Positions 43,141 to 52,328 of a stretch of 64,000 bases of DNA are shown piece by piece; position 1 is the first letter of the stretch; each line of letters opens with the position of its first letter. Position numbers and translations under genes: made by a program. Source of the DNA: an uncultured Prevotellaceae bacterium (lineage in GTDB: Bacteria; Bacteroidota; Bacteroidia; Bacteroidales; Bacteroidaceae); NCBI GenBank assembly GCA_902778535.1, contig CACYYG010000005.1, forward strand, positions 62,001 through 126,000, given 5' to 3'. Under the pieces are notes generated by a model. The model had not been told where the DNA came from and did no database searches. It saw only the letters and a list, made by a program, of their open reading frames with translations.

Positions 43141-43208
43141 TGTACACATGACGTGTACCTTTCGTACACACCGTGTGTATTTTTAGTACACACCGTGTGT
43201 ACAAAAAT
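43141..43208. repeat. GTACACA palindrome cluster, family C
   Basis: Three consecutive small palindromes: GTACACatgacGTGTAC, GTACACaccGTGTGTA and GTACACAccgTGTGTAC. The last is bordered by TATTTTT and AAAAATA, lengthening the stem. It lies in the divergent spacer between ddh and porU. Confidence 0.8.
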
Positions 43209-43295
43209 AAACCATATCGTTTTTTTCAGCGCCGCAATTGTGTAAATTTATTTGTCAGCACAATATATGAGCGTATGCGTGCGTTATAATAACAG

Positions 43296-46200
43296 ATGAG
43301 GAAGAGAGTTCTTCTGCTCCTTTTGCTGCTGTGCGCCGTGCTGAGGGCCGGAGCGCAGGAGTTTGTCAACCTGACTGCCCATGAGGTCAGGATTGATTCG
43401 CTGCTGCCCGTCTATCACTGCAACATCCCGTTGGGCGAGCATTTTGCCGACAGCATTTACACGGTGAGCATCGATTATCCCGAGTTTATCGACATGAGCG
43501 AGGCCGACATCCGGCGCTATGAGGCCATCAGCGGCGCTCCGCTGCCTGCCCTGCCCGAGGTGCATCAGTATATCGGCGTCAGCCGCCGCCAGGGCACACT
43601 CTGTGTGTCTTTCGTTCCCTTGGTGTTCCGCGACGGGAAATATCAGAAGCTGGTGAGCTTCAAGATAAAGACGCACAAAGCCCCCCTGTCGTCCCCCGAG
43701 GGGGACACAAGTGTCCTAAAGAGTAGAGAAGCCCCCTCGGGGGCTGTAGGGGGGGCTTCGTTTGCTCTTCACTCTGTTCTCTCCTCTGGCCGTTGGGCGA
43801 AGATCAGCGTTCCTGAGACAGGCGTCTATCAGCTCACCGAGCAGCTGGTGCGTCGTGCCGGTTTCAGCAGTTTAAGCAAAGTGAAGGTCTACGGCTATGG
43901 CGGAGCCCTGCAGCCCGAAGTGCTCAGCAACGACTACATCAGAGCCACCGACGACCTGCAGGAGGTGGCCACGTGCACCGTTGGCGGCCGCCGCCTGTTT
44001 CATGCTGTCGGTCCCGTCAGTTGGGAGAAAGCCACGTCAACGGAGCGCATCCGTAATCCCTACAGCGACGTAGGCTGCTATTTCATCACTGAGAACGACG
44101 AGGAACCCCTGACCGTTGACAGCGCCCAGTTCGTATCCTCCTTCTACCCCACCACTAACGACTATCACTCGCTGCACGAGGTCGACGACTTTGCCTGGTA
44201 TCACAGCGGCCGCAATCTCTATGAGAGTACGCCCGTCGGTGCCGAAGGGTCTTCAGCCTACGAGCTGTCAGCACATACCAACGACGGCCGCCTTACCGTG
44301 ATTCTCACTGCCGACGGTCCTGCCAAAGTCAGTGTTTCCGTGAACGACAGCATTGTAGGAACCATCAGCACTGAGAAACTGTCGTCACAGTCGAAGGCCG
44401 TGCAGAAAACACAGGTGCTGTTCCTCGACAGACTGTTGCAGCCGAAGAACACCGTGCGCCTGCGCAAGACATCAGGCGAGGCCACCGTGCGCCTCGACTA
44501 TTTAGCGCTCACCATGTCCAGGCCGGCACCGGCACCGAGGCTCAGCAGCGACGCCTTCCCCGAGCCGCAGTTTGTCTATGGCATCACCAATCAGGACCAT
44601 CATGCCGACACTGCTGCCGATATGGTCATCATCATTCCTACGACGCAGAAACTGTTGGCGCAGGCCGAGCGACTGAAGGCTCTGCACGAGCAGCGCGATT
44701 CTTTGCGCGTGCGCATCGTGCCAGCCGACGAGCTCTTCAACGAGTTCAGCAGCGGCACACCCGACGCCAACGCCTACCGCCGCTACCTGAAGATGCTCTA
44801 CGACCGTGCTGAGAGCGAGGCCGACATGCCGCGCTATCTGCTGCTCTTCGGCGACGGGGCCTGGGACAACCGAATGCTTACCACCGACTGGCGTCAGGCT
44901 TCGCCCGACGACTATCTGCTCTGCTATGAAAGCGAGAACTCGTTCAGCGAGACCATGAGCTACGTCTGCGACGATTTCTTCTGTATGCTCGACGAGGGCG
45001 AGGGCGCCAGCCTGACCAAGCGCGACCGCACCGACGTAGGCGTGGGCCGTCTGCCTGCCAGCACTGAGGCCGAGGCCAAAATCATGGTCGACAAAATCAT
45101 CGACTACGCCACCAATGCCCACGCCGGCGACTGGCAGAACACACTCTGCTTCATGGGCGACGACGGCAACGGCAACGTGCACATGCGTGAGGCCGATGCC
45201 GCCGTAAAGACCGTCGTCGGCGAGCATCCCTCGTTCAACATCCGCAAAGTCTATTGGGATGCCTACAAGCTGACCAACACCCCCACCGGCAAGCGCTATC
45301 CTGACGTGATGCTCCTCTTACAGCAGCAGATAAAGCAGGGCGCGCTCATCATGGACTATTGCGGCCACGGCTCGCCCTACACCATCTCGCATGAGCGCGT
45401 GCTCAACCTGTCCGACTTCTCTGCCCATACGTCGCTGCGCCTGCCGCTGTGGATTACGGCATCGTGCGACATTATGCCCTTCGACACGCAGGAGGAGAAC
45501 ATCGGCGAGACGGCCATGCTCAACGCTCACGGCGGAGCCATCGCCTTCTTCGGCACTACGCGCACCGTCTACACCGGCGACAATCAGAACATGAACTGCG
45601 CCTTCCTGAAGTTCGTGCTCGGCAGCACCGACGGCCGCCGCAACACGCTGGGCGACGCCGTGCGTCTGGCAAAGAACGACGTGCGCTCCATCGGCGACGA
45701 CCCCAACGACAGGACGCGCTCAGAAACCTATCCCATCAACAAGCTGCACTATACCCTCTTGGGCGATCCCGCTTTGACGCTGGCCGCTCCGCAGAGCGGA
45801 CTGGTCATCGACAGCATCAACGGCCAGCCTGTCAGCGGCGTGGTGCAGTTGCCTGTAGGGCAGAAGGCCGTTGTGGCAGGACATATTGAGAACGCTGCCG
45901 ACTTCAACGGTGTTGTGTCGCTGACGGTAAAGGACGTGGAACAGACTGTCACCTGCCAACTGAACAACATGGGTGACGACGGCGCTGAGACGGCCTTCTC
46001 CTTCAAAGACCGTCCTGCCACCATCTACAACGGACAGGACAGCGTGCGCAACGGGCGCTTCAGCCTGACGTTTGTCGTACCGCGCGACATCAGCTACAGC
46101 GAGGGCACAGGCCGTATGACCGCATACGCCGTCGACAACTCCCGACAGCTGTCGGTGCAGGGCAGCACCGAATCCTTCAGTCTGAGAAGTGCCGACGTGG

Positions 46201-46871
46201 CCTCCAACGACGGCATCGGCCCCTCCATCTACTGCTACCTGAACAGCACATCGTTCCAGAATGGCGGCAAGGTGAACACCACGCCCTATTTCTTCGCACA
46301 GCTCACCGACAAGGACGGCATCAACGCCTCCGGCAACGGCGTGGGCCACGACCTGCAGCTCGTCATCGACGGCGACCCCTCGATGACCTACACGCTGAAC
46401 GATTACTTCCAGTACGACTTCGGCGACTATACGTCGGGCACTGTGGGCTACAGTCTGCCGGCACTGAGCGAGGGCGAGCACAAGCTGACGTTCCGCGCCT
46501 GGGACGTGCACAACAACTCGTCGGTGGCCGAGCTGGCGTTCACCGTAGTGCGCGGTCTGGAACCCAACTGCTACAGCGTGGAGTGTACCAAGAATCCTGC
46601 CCGCATCAGCACCAGCTTCGTCATCAACCACGACCGCACAGGCAGCGAGATGGACATCGTGCTCGAGGTGTTCGACACCTCTGGCCGTCTGCTTTGGGCA
46701 AAACAGGAGACGGGCGTCAGCACCGACAACACCTATACATTCGACTGGGACCTGACCACCAGCAGCGGCAGCCGCCTGCAGACGGGCGTCTATCTCTATC
46801 GCGTGCTGGTCAGCAGCGACGGCAGCTCAAAGGCCTCGAAAGCGCAGAAACTCATCATACTGAACAGATAG
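43296..46871 (+). CDS. porU: Type IX secretion system sortase PorU (first copy)
   Basis: A 1191-residue surface cysteine protease of the gingipain (C25) fold. PorU removes the C-terminal signal of type IX cargo and joins the protein to A-LPS. Signal peptide MRKRVLLLLLLLCAVLRAGAQ; N-terminal beta domain with the family pattern YTVSIDYPEF; then the caspase-like catalytic domain (about 440-790) with His691 in DYCGHGSPY and Cys724 in TASCDI. Ig-like domains lead to a C-terminal type IX tail (EVFDTSGRLL, GVYLYRVLVSS, KLIILNR). Residues about 128-155 come from an in-frame palindrome. A second porU-like gene starts 6 bp later and porV follows, matching the porUV order in Porphyromonas. Confidence 0.92.
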   Translation: MRKRVLLLLLLLCAVLRAGAQEFVNLTAHEVRIDSLLPVYHCNIPLGEHFADSIYTVSIDYPEFIDMSEADIRRYEAISGAPLPALPEVHQYIGVSRRQGTLCVSFVPLVFRDGKYQKLVSFKIKTHKAPLSSPEGDTSVLKSREAPSGAVGGASFALHSVLSSGRWAKISVPETGVYQLTEQLVRRAGFSSLSKVKVYGYGGALQPEVLSNDYIRATDDLQEVATCTVGGRRLFHAVGPVSWEKATSTERIRNPYSDVGCYFITENDEEPLTVDSAQFVSSFYPTTNDYHSLHEVDDFAWYHSGRNLYESTPVGAEGSSAYELSAHTNDGRLTVILTADGPAKVSVSVNDSIVGTISTEKLSSQSKAVQKTQVLFLDRLLQPKNTVRLRKTSGEATVRLDYLALTMSRPAPAPRLSSDAFPEPQFVYGITNQDHHADTAADMVIIIPTTQKLLAQAERLKALHEQRDSLRVRIVPADELFNEFSSGTPDANAYRRYLKMLYDRAESEADMPRYLLLFGDGAWDNRMLTTDWRQASPDDYLLCYESENSFSETMSYVCDDFFCMLDEGEGASLTKRDRTDVGVGRLPASTEAEAKIMVDKIIDYATNAHAGDWQNTLCFMGDDGNGNVHMREADAAVKTVVGEHPSFNIRKVYWDAYKLTNTPTGKRYPDVMLLLQQQIKQGALIMDYCGHGSPYTISHERVLNLSDFSAHTSLRLPLWITASCDIMPFDTQEENIGETAMLNAHGGAIAFFGTTRTVYTGDNQNMNCAFLKFVLGSTDGRRNTLGDAVRLAKNDVRSIGDDPNDRTRSETYPINKLHYTLLGDPALTLAAPQSGLVIDSINGQPVSGVVQLPVGQKAVVAGHIENAADFNGVVSLTVKDVEQTVTCQLNNMGDDGAETAFSFKDRPATIYNGQDSVRNGRFSLTFVVPRDISYSEGTGRMTAYAVDNSRQLSVQGSTESFSLRSADVASNDGIGPSIYCYLNSTSFQNGGKVNTTPYFFAQLTDKDGINASGNGVGHDLQLVIDGDPSMTYTLNDYFQYDFGDYTSGTVGYSLPALSEGEHKLTFRAWDVHNNSSVAELAFTVVRGLEPNCYSVECTKNPARISTSFVINHDRTGSEMDIVLEVFDTSGRLLWAKQETGVSTDNTYTFDWDLTTSSGSRLQTGVYLYRVLVSSDGSSKASKAQKLIILNR
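43678..43758. repeat. In-frame CCCCCGAGGGGG palindrome inside porU
   Basis: Left arm AAGCCCCCCTGTCGTCCCCC plus GAGGGGGA and right arm GCCCCCTCGGGGGC...GGGGGGGCTT are inverted copies around GTGTCCTAAAGAG. They encode APLSSPEGD and EAPSGAVGGASF without a frame change. Confidence 0.85.
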
Positions 46872-46877
46872 TCCTAC

Positions 46878-49800
46878 ATGACACACATTATTATATATAT
46901 AAAAAGAACGAATATCGCGCTCCTGCTGTGTGGTCTGTTGGCTCTGTTGCCCATCAGGGCCGTTGCGCAACGCTTTTTCAGCCTCACGCCTGCCGAACTC
47001 CACATCGACAGCGTGGTGCCGCAGTTCTCCTTCGTGCAGGAGCTGGGACCGGATTATAAAGACTCTGTCTACACCGTCAGCATCGAGTTTCCTGAGTTTC
47101 AGCCCATGAAGCGCAAGCAGGCGCGCCGCTATAAGAAACTGACTGGCGAAGAACTGCCTGAGTGGCCTGTCGTCGACAGCTTCGTGGGCACGTCGAGAAA
47201 GCGCGGCTGCCTCTATACTTCCGTCGTGCCCTTCGTCAGAAGAGACGGCAAGAACCTGGTGATGACCAGCTTCAAGGCAGTGGTGAAGGGAATGGCCGAG
47301 GCCTCTAAGCCCCAGAAGCTCCAAAGAATCCAGAAGACACAGTCGGCACAACCGTCTTTCATGACCAACCGATGGGTGAAGATTTCCATTCCTGAGACAG
47401 GCATCTATGAGCTGAGCGACTCACTGCTCCTTGCTGCCGGCTTCGACCGTCCTGAGCGCGTCAGCGTCTACGGCTATGGCGGCACCTTACAGCCCGAAAC
47501 CCTTACGCAGGATTATCTCGCAGCCACCGACCCTCTGCCGCAGGTGCCCCTCTGCCTCATCAACGGGCGCCGCCTGTTCTATGGCGCAGGCCCCGTCTGC
47601 TGGGAGACCCCGCAGTCGGAAAGACGCATCCGCAATCCCTACAGCAATGTTGGCTGTTATTTCCTTACCGAGAATGACGAAACACCGCTCCTCGTCGACA
47701 GCGCTGCGTTTGCCGCTGCCTTCTATCCCTCGGCCAACGACTACCACACCCTCTACGAGGTTGATGACTTCTCATGGTATCATGGCGGACGCAACCTGTT
47801 TGACAAACGACTCTTCCAACCCGGCGTGGAGCGCAGCTACCGCCTTCCGACGGCAGGACGCCACAATGGCATTGTCAGCATAGTGATGTCGTATGCCGGC
47901 GATTGTGAAGCTACCGTACATCTGGGCAATTCACTGCTGGGCGACATCGTGATAGACAAGAGCACCACCTCCTCATCGAAGCAGGGCCTCGACAGCTATA
48001 TGAAAGCAGCGTCAGACGTGTGGGCTTTCAGTTTCGACCATCTGCCAGCAGACAGTGCCGTCATCACTATCCGCCAGACATCAGGCGCCAATATGCGCCT
48101 CGACAATATCGAACTGCGTTTCCAAGAGCCCACGCCCATGCCGGCACTGAGCACCGCAGCGTTTGCCAAGCCTTCCATCGAAGGCGACATAGCTCCGCAA
48201 GAGCGTCACGCCGACCCTGCTGCCGACATGGTCATCATCGTGCCGGCCTCTGGCAAACTGACCGAGCAGGCTGAGCGCTTGGCACAGCTGCACCGCGACC
48301 GCGACCAGCTGCGCGTGAATGTGGTGCGTGCCGACGAGCTCTACAACGAGTTCAGCAGCGGCACACCCGATGTCAACGCCTATCGCCGCTATTTGAAGAT
48401 GCTTTACGACCGCGCCGCCACGGAGACCGACATGCCCCGTTTCCTCATCCTCTTTGGCGATGCCGCCTACGACAACCGCCTCCTCACCAGCGACTTCCAA
48501 CAGCTGTCGGCAGACGATCTGCTGCTCTGCTATGAAAGCGAGAACTCCGTCAGCGAAACGGCCTGCTACGTCAGCGATGACTTCTTAGGCTTGCTGGACG
48601 ACGGCGAGGGTGCCGACATCATCAAGACCGACAAAACCGACGTGGCCGTGGGACGTATTCCTGTGCGCACTGCCGAAGAGGCCAAAGCCGTGGTTGACAA
48701 GATTATAAGCTACCGCAACAACGAGTATGCCGGTGCCTGGCAGAACACTCTCTGCTTCATGGGCGACGACGGCAATGCCAACATGCACATGAACGATGCC
48801 GATGCTGCAGCCGAGATGGTGCTGGAGCAGTGGCCCGACTACAACGTGAAGAAGATTCACTGGGACGCCTACGAGCGCACTACCAACGGACTGGGCAACT
48901 GCTATCCCGATGTAACGCGCCTCATCCTGCAGCAGATGCGTGAGGGCGCCCTGCTGATGAACTACAGCGGCCACGGCAGCTCTTTTGTGTTGTCGCACGA
49001 GAACGTGGTGTTCCTCAGCGACTTCAAGGCACCCACATCGCTGCGCCTGCCCTTGTGGTTCACCGCCTCCTGCGAGGTGGCGCCCTTCGACGGCTATATA
49101 GAAAACATCGGCGAGCAGGCCCTCTTCAATCCCAACGGCGGCGCCATCGCCTTCATCGGCACCACGCGCACCGTCTATGCCCTGCACAACCGTTCCCTGA
49201 ACATGGCCTTCACGCGGCATCTGTTCGAGCTGGACGGCGGGCAGCCGCGACCCATTGGCGAAGCGCTGCGAATGGCCAAGAACGACCAGGTGCTGGGGCC
49301 GAAGAAGACACAGCAGCAGGCGGGCATCAACAAACTGCACTTCGCATTCTTGGGCGACCCGGCCCTGCGTCTGCCTTTGCCTACGGCTAACGTGATTATC
49401 GACAGCATCAATGGTCAGAGCATAGGCACAGGAATACAGTATCTTACGGCGGGCGACACAGCCTCGGTGGCAGGCCACATCGAGGGCGGCAACCTCTTCA
49501 AAGGCGTGGCCACGCTGACGGTGAAGGATGCCCTGCAGACCATCACCTGCCGCATGAATCCGCTGACTGCCTCGGAGATGCCGCGCAAGCCGCTGGTCTA
49601 TACCGACCGCCCGAACACGCTCTTCGTGGGTTCTGACAGCATTGTCGACGGGCGTTTCCACATCTCCTTCGCTGTGCCCAAGGACATCAGCTACTCCGAC
49701 AGTACGGGTCTCATGCTGGTACATGCCGTGAGCAGCGACCGGCAGCTGACGGCTCATGGCAGCAGCAACGCCTTCGTGATGGTCAGTGCACCGGAGTATG

Positions 49801-50378
49801 AGCCTGAAGGCGAAGGCCCGGTCATCACGGCATGGCTCGACAGCCCTGACTTCACCGACGGCGGCCACACCGACAGCGCACCCCAGCTGCATGCCGAGCT
49901 GTACGACGAGGATGGCGTCAACGTCTCGGGCAGCGGCATAGGCCACGACATAGAACTGGTGGTCGACGGTCTTATGCGCTATACCTACAACCTCAACGAA
50001 TACTTCACTTTCGACTTCGGCGACTACCGCACAGGCAGTCTCGACTTCCAGCTGCCCTCGCTCGACGACGGCCATCATGAACTGACGCTGCGTGCCTGGG
50101 ATGTGCTCAACCACTCGTCGGTTGTCAGCCTGACCTTTGTCACAGGGCCGCAGTACAGTCCGTCGGGCATCGTCGACGTTAACCGTTATCCAATAAACAA
50201 TAACCGTGAACCAATAAACAATAACCGTGAAACAATAAACAATAACCGTTATCCAATAACCAATAACCGTTATTATGACCTGCAGGGGCGCAATGTCAGC
50301 AATCCATCGTCAAGACAGCTGCTGATTGTGCGCTCGCAAGACGGCAAGGTGAAGAAAAAAATATACAGAAAGCAATAA
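46878..50378 (+). CDS. porU: Second PorU-like type IX sortase
   Basis: A 1166-residue paralogue of the protein before it, alike along its whole length (for example YRRYLKMLYDRA, LCYESENS, LCFMGDDGN, GGAIAF.GTTRTVY in both). The catalytic pair is kept: His699 in NYSGHGSSF and Cys732 in TASCEV. The loop that carries the palindrome in the first copy here holds KPQKLQRIQKTQ. The C-terminus differs: repeated NNRYPINNNREPINNNRE units, then YYDLQGRNV...LLIVRSQDGKVKKKI. Being 6 bp downstream it is surely co-transcribed. Two intact porU genes in a row are unusual; the copies may handle different cargo. The start with an IIIYIKRTN stretch before the signal helix is a little uncertain. Confidence 0.88.
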   Translation: MTHIIIYIKRTNIALLLCGLLALLPIRAVAQRFFSLTPAELHIDSVVPQFSFVQELGPDYKDSVYTVSIEFPEFQPMKRKQARRYKKLTGEELPEWPVVDSFVGTSRKRGCLYTSVVPFVRRDGKNLVMTSFKAVVKGMAEASKPQKLQRIQKTQSAQPSFMTNRWVKISIPETGIYELSDSLLLAAGFDRPERVSVYGYGGTLQPETLTQDYLAATDPLPQVPLCLINGRRLFYGAGPVCWETPQSERRIRNPYSNVGCYFLTENDETPLLVDSAAFAAAFYPSANDYHTLYEVDDFSWYHGGRNLFDKRLFQPGVERSYRLPTAGRHNGIVSIVMSYAGDCEATVHLGNSLLGDIVIDKSTTSSSKQGLDSYMKAASDVWAFSFDHLPADSAVITIRQTSGANMRLDNIELRFQEPTPMPALSTAAFAKPSIEGDIAPQERHADPAADMVIIVPASGKLTEQAERLAQLHRDRDQLRVNVVRADELYNEFSSGTPDVNAYRRYLKMLYDRAATETDMPRFLILFGDAAYDNRLLTSDFQQLSADDLLLCYESENSVSETACYVSDDFLGLLDDGEGADIIKTDKTDVAVGRIPVRTAEEAKAVVDKIISYRNNEYAGAWQNTLCFMGDDGNANMHMNDADAAAEMVLEQWPDYNVKKIHWDAYERTTNGLGNCYPDVTRLILQQMREGALLMNYSGHGSSFVLSHENVVFLSDFKAPTSLRLPLWFTASCEVAPFDGYIENIGEQALFNPNGGAIAFIGTTRTVYALHNRSLNMAFTRHLFELDGGQPRPIGEALRMAKNDQVLGPKKTQQQAGINKLHFAFLGDPALRLPLPTANVIIDSINGQSIGTGIQYLTAGDTASVAGHIEGGNLFKGVATLTVKDALQTITCRMNPLTASEMPRKPLVYTDRPNTLFVGSDSIVDGRFHISFAVPKDISYSDSTGLMLVHAVSSDRQLTAHGSSNAFVMVSAPEYEPEGEGPVITAWLDSPDFTDGGHTDSAPQLHAELYDEDGVNVSGSGIGHDIELVVDGLMRYTYNLNEYFTFDFGDYRTGSLDFQLPSLDDGHHELTLRAWDVLNHSSVVSLTFVTGPQYSPSGIVDVNRYPINNNREPINNNRETINNNRYPITNNRYYDLQGRNVSNPSSRQLLIVRSQDGKVKKKIYRKQ
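50180..50276 (+). repeat. AATAACCGT tandem repeats encoding NNR units
   Basis: Four to five copies of about 24 bp built on CAATAAACAATAACCGT, in frame just before the YYDLQGR tail. A short version (AATAACCGTGATACAATAAC) is at the same place in the protein ending at 56476. Confidence 0.85.
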
Positions 50379-50427
50379 TAACATACATTCCTACGTTTAT
50401 AAAAAGCTAAGTATCAAATAACTCCGT

Positions 50428-51624
50428 ATGAAAAAGATGTCTCAGTTGTTTCAGTTGTCATCTATATACAACCGCCGCCGTTGTCTTTGCCTGCTGGCCC
50501 TGTTGCCCGCAATGGCCATTGCCGACGACTACAAGACGACGACATTCAACCCCGTTGATCACGCCGTTGTGTCGCAGACCATCGCTCCTGATGCGCGTGC
50601 CGCCGGTATGGGCGACGTGGGCTGTGCCACCGATCCTGACGTGAACTCACAATACTGGAACCTGGCCAAGTATCCCTTCTGCATCAGCCGTGCAGGCGTG
50701 GCCTTGAACTACACACCGTGGCTGCGCCAGTTGGTCAGCGACATCGACCTGGCCTATATGGCCGGCTACTACCGCATCGGCGACTACGGCGCTCTGTCGG
50801 GCTCGCTGCGCTATTTCTCATTAGGCGAGGTGTACACCTCCGACGAGAGCGATATGACCGTCAATCCCTACGAGATGTCGGTTGACGTGGCCTACTCGCG
50901 TATGCTGAGCGAGACATTCTCCATGGGCGTCGGACTGCGCTGGATTTACAGCGACCTGCGCTACGACTACAGCGAGGACTCGAAGCCTGCCTCGGCCTTT
51001 GCTGCCGACATCGCCCTCTACTACAACAACTATGTGATGATGGGCAGCCGCGAGTGCCAGCTGGGCCTCGGTCTGACGGCTACGAACATCGGTTCGAAGA
51101 TTTCGTTCTATGGCGACGAGGAGAGCCAGTTCATTCCCGCCAACCTGCGCTTGGGTGCCTCGCTGATGATTCCCGTTGACGAGTACAACCGCTTCACGCT
51201 GGCTGCCGACGCCAACAAGCTGATGGTGCCCACCGTGCCCCGTCAAGGCGTGGAAGAGTCGAACAGCGACTATCAGGACCGCGTGCGCCGTGAGTACAGC
51301 GACATCTCGAGCATCAAGGGCATGTTCGACAGCTTCAGCGATGCTCCCGGCGGCTTCAAGGAGGAGATGGAGGAGATACAGTGGAGCGTGGGCGCCGAGT
51401 ATATCTACAACGACAAGTTCTCGCTGCGTGCCGGCTATCACCATGAGAGCCAGTCGAAGGGCAACCGCAAGTATTTCACCGTGGGCGGCGGCTTCCGCAT
51501 GAGCGTCTTCTCGCTCGACGTGGGCTACGTCATCTCCACGGCGCAGTCGAATCCCCTCGACCAGACCCTCCGCTTCACCCTTGCCTTCGACATGGACGGC
51601 ATCAAGGACCTCTTCCGCAAATAA
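50428..51624 (+). CDS. porV: Type IX secretion outer-membrane protein PorV
   Basis: A 398-residue outer-membrane beta-barrel of the FadL type. After the signal region (about 1-32, ending MAIADD) the PorV opening VSQTIAPDARAAGMGDVGCATDPDVNSQYWNLAKYPF is unmistakable; barrel strands such as AYMAGYYRIGDYGALSGSLRYFSLGEV follow, ending in LGYVIST..NPLDQTLRFTLAFD. PorV shuttles cargo from the secretion channel to the PorU sortase. It lies 49 bp below the second porU and is probably in the same transcript. Confidence 0.94.
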   Translation: MKKMSQLFQLSSIYNRRRCLCLLALLPAMAIADDYKTTTFNPVDHAVVSQTIAPDARAAGMGDVGCATDPDVNSQYWNLAKYPFCISRAGVALNYTPWLRQLVSDIDLAYMAGYYRIGDYGALSGSLRYFSLGEVYTSDESDMTVNPYEMSVDVAYSRMLSETFSMGVGLRWIYSDLRYDYSEDSKPASAFAADIALYYNNYVMMGSRECQLGLGLTATNIGSKISFYGDEESQFIPANLRLGASLMIPVDEYNRFTLAADANKLMVPTVPRQGVEESNSDYQDRVRREYSDISSIKGMFDSFSDAPGGFKEEMEEIQWSVGAEYIYNDKFSLRAGYHHESQSKGNRKYFTVGGGFRMSVFSLDVGYVISTAQSNPLDQTLRFTLAFDMDGIKDLFRK

Positions 51625-51654
51625 CGCCGCCTTTTAAGCTGAAAACGACAACAC

Positions 51655-51775
51655 CAAAGTGTTTCAAGACATCGGCAGCACTTGGAACAAAGTGTTTCAA
51701 AAATTTTCCGCCAATGAAACACTTTGTTTCAGCCGTAGAAACAAAGTGTTTTTACGGCTGAAACAAAGTGTTTCA
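51655..51775. repeat. Palindromic intergenic repeat, family B, copy 2
   Basis: The 61-bp core 51715-51775 has perfect 23-bp arms (TGAAACACTTTGTTTCAGCC plus GTA) around GAAACAAAGTGTTTT, the complement of the loop in copy 1, so this copy is inverted relative to 31299. Two half units (CAAAGTGTTTCAA) precede it at 51655-51700. In the 703-bp gap 51625-52328 the stretch 51780-52150 holds no supported gene. Confidence 0.92.
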
Positions 51776-52160
51776 AGCACAGATACAGTTATGGCACTGT
51801 AGTTTCGTGCAGATAATCAAATTTAAGTTTCGCATTCGCTCAACTTCGGTAGTTAAAGGTAGTTAGAAGAATTTATCGGCCTTCGGCCTTAGAAGTATAG
51901 GTCATTTGTTATGGTCTATGAAGGAGTTTTTGCGTAGCCATCAGTGAAGCAACTATTTTACTACTTCTTACTACTCCACTTGAGAAAGTTGAATTATATA
52001 TGCATATTTTTCATCCAAATGCTGTATATTAGTTGTTTTTGTTCAAATGTAGGCAATGTATGCAGAATTATGAAAATCTAAGGCCGCTATAAGTGCTAAC
52101 GATAAAGAAAGGGAAATGGAAAAAAAAACGCATTTTCTTGCGTGTTTTGAAAAAACTTCG

Positions 52161-52168
52161 TAAATTTG
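52161..52168 (+). promoter_or_regulatory. -7 element TAAATTTG with long leader
   Basis: TAAATTTG, about 160 nt upstream of the ATG at 52329. Confidence 0.5.
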
Positions 52169-52177
52169 CGGCGGATA

Positions 52178-52328
52178 ATTGTGCGCGATGCACTCACTCC
52201 AAATTTTTGTGGTAAAAAATAGAAGCGTTATGCTCTTCTCTTGCAAGCTGAAAACCTGAGAAATTTTCATTCATTGCAACGAATCCTCGGAGTCCTGGAA
52301 CAATGGCTCAAAATAGGAGAAGAAAGAC
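52178..52328 (+). other. Possible structured 5' leader
   Basis: Between the promoter and the ATG, TTGCAA (about 52239-52244) and a later TTGCAA (about 52274-52279) enclose TGAAAA/TTTTCA, forming a two-part stem with a CCTGAGAAA loop. The base use is even and unlike the surrounding simple repeats. I cannot name an RNA family for it. Confidence 0.35.

Noticed and set aside
52043..52270. Minus-strand frame of 75 codons before the 52329 gene
   Set aside because: It covers the promoter and leader of the plus-strand gene and has no signal of its own.
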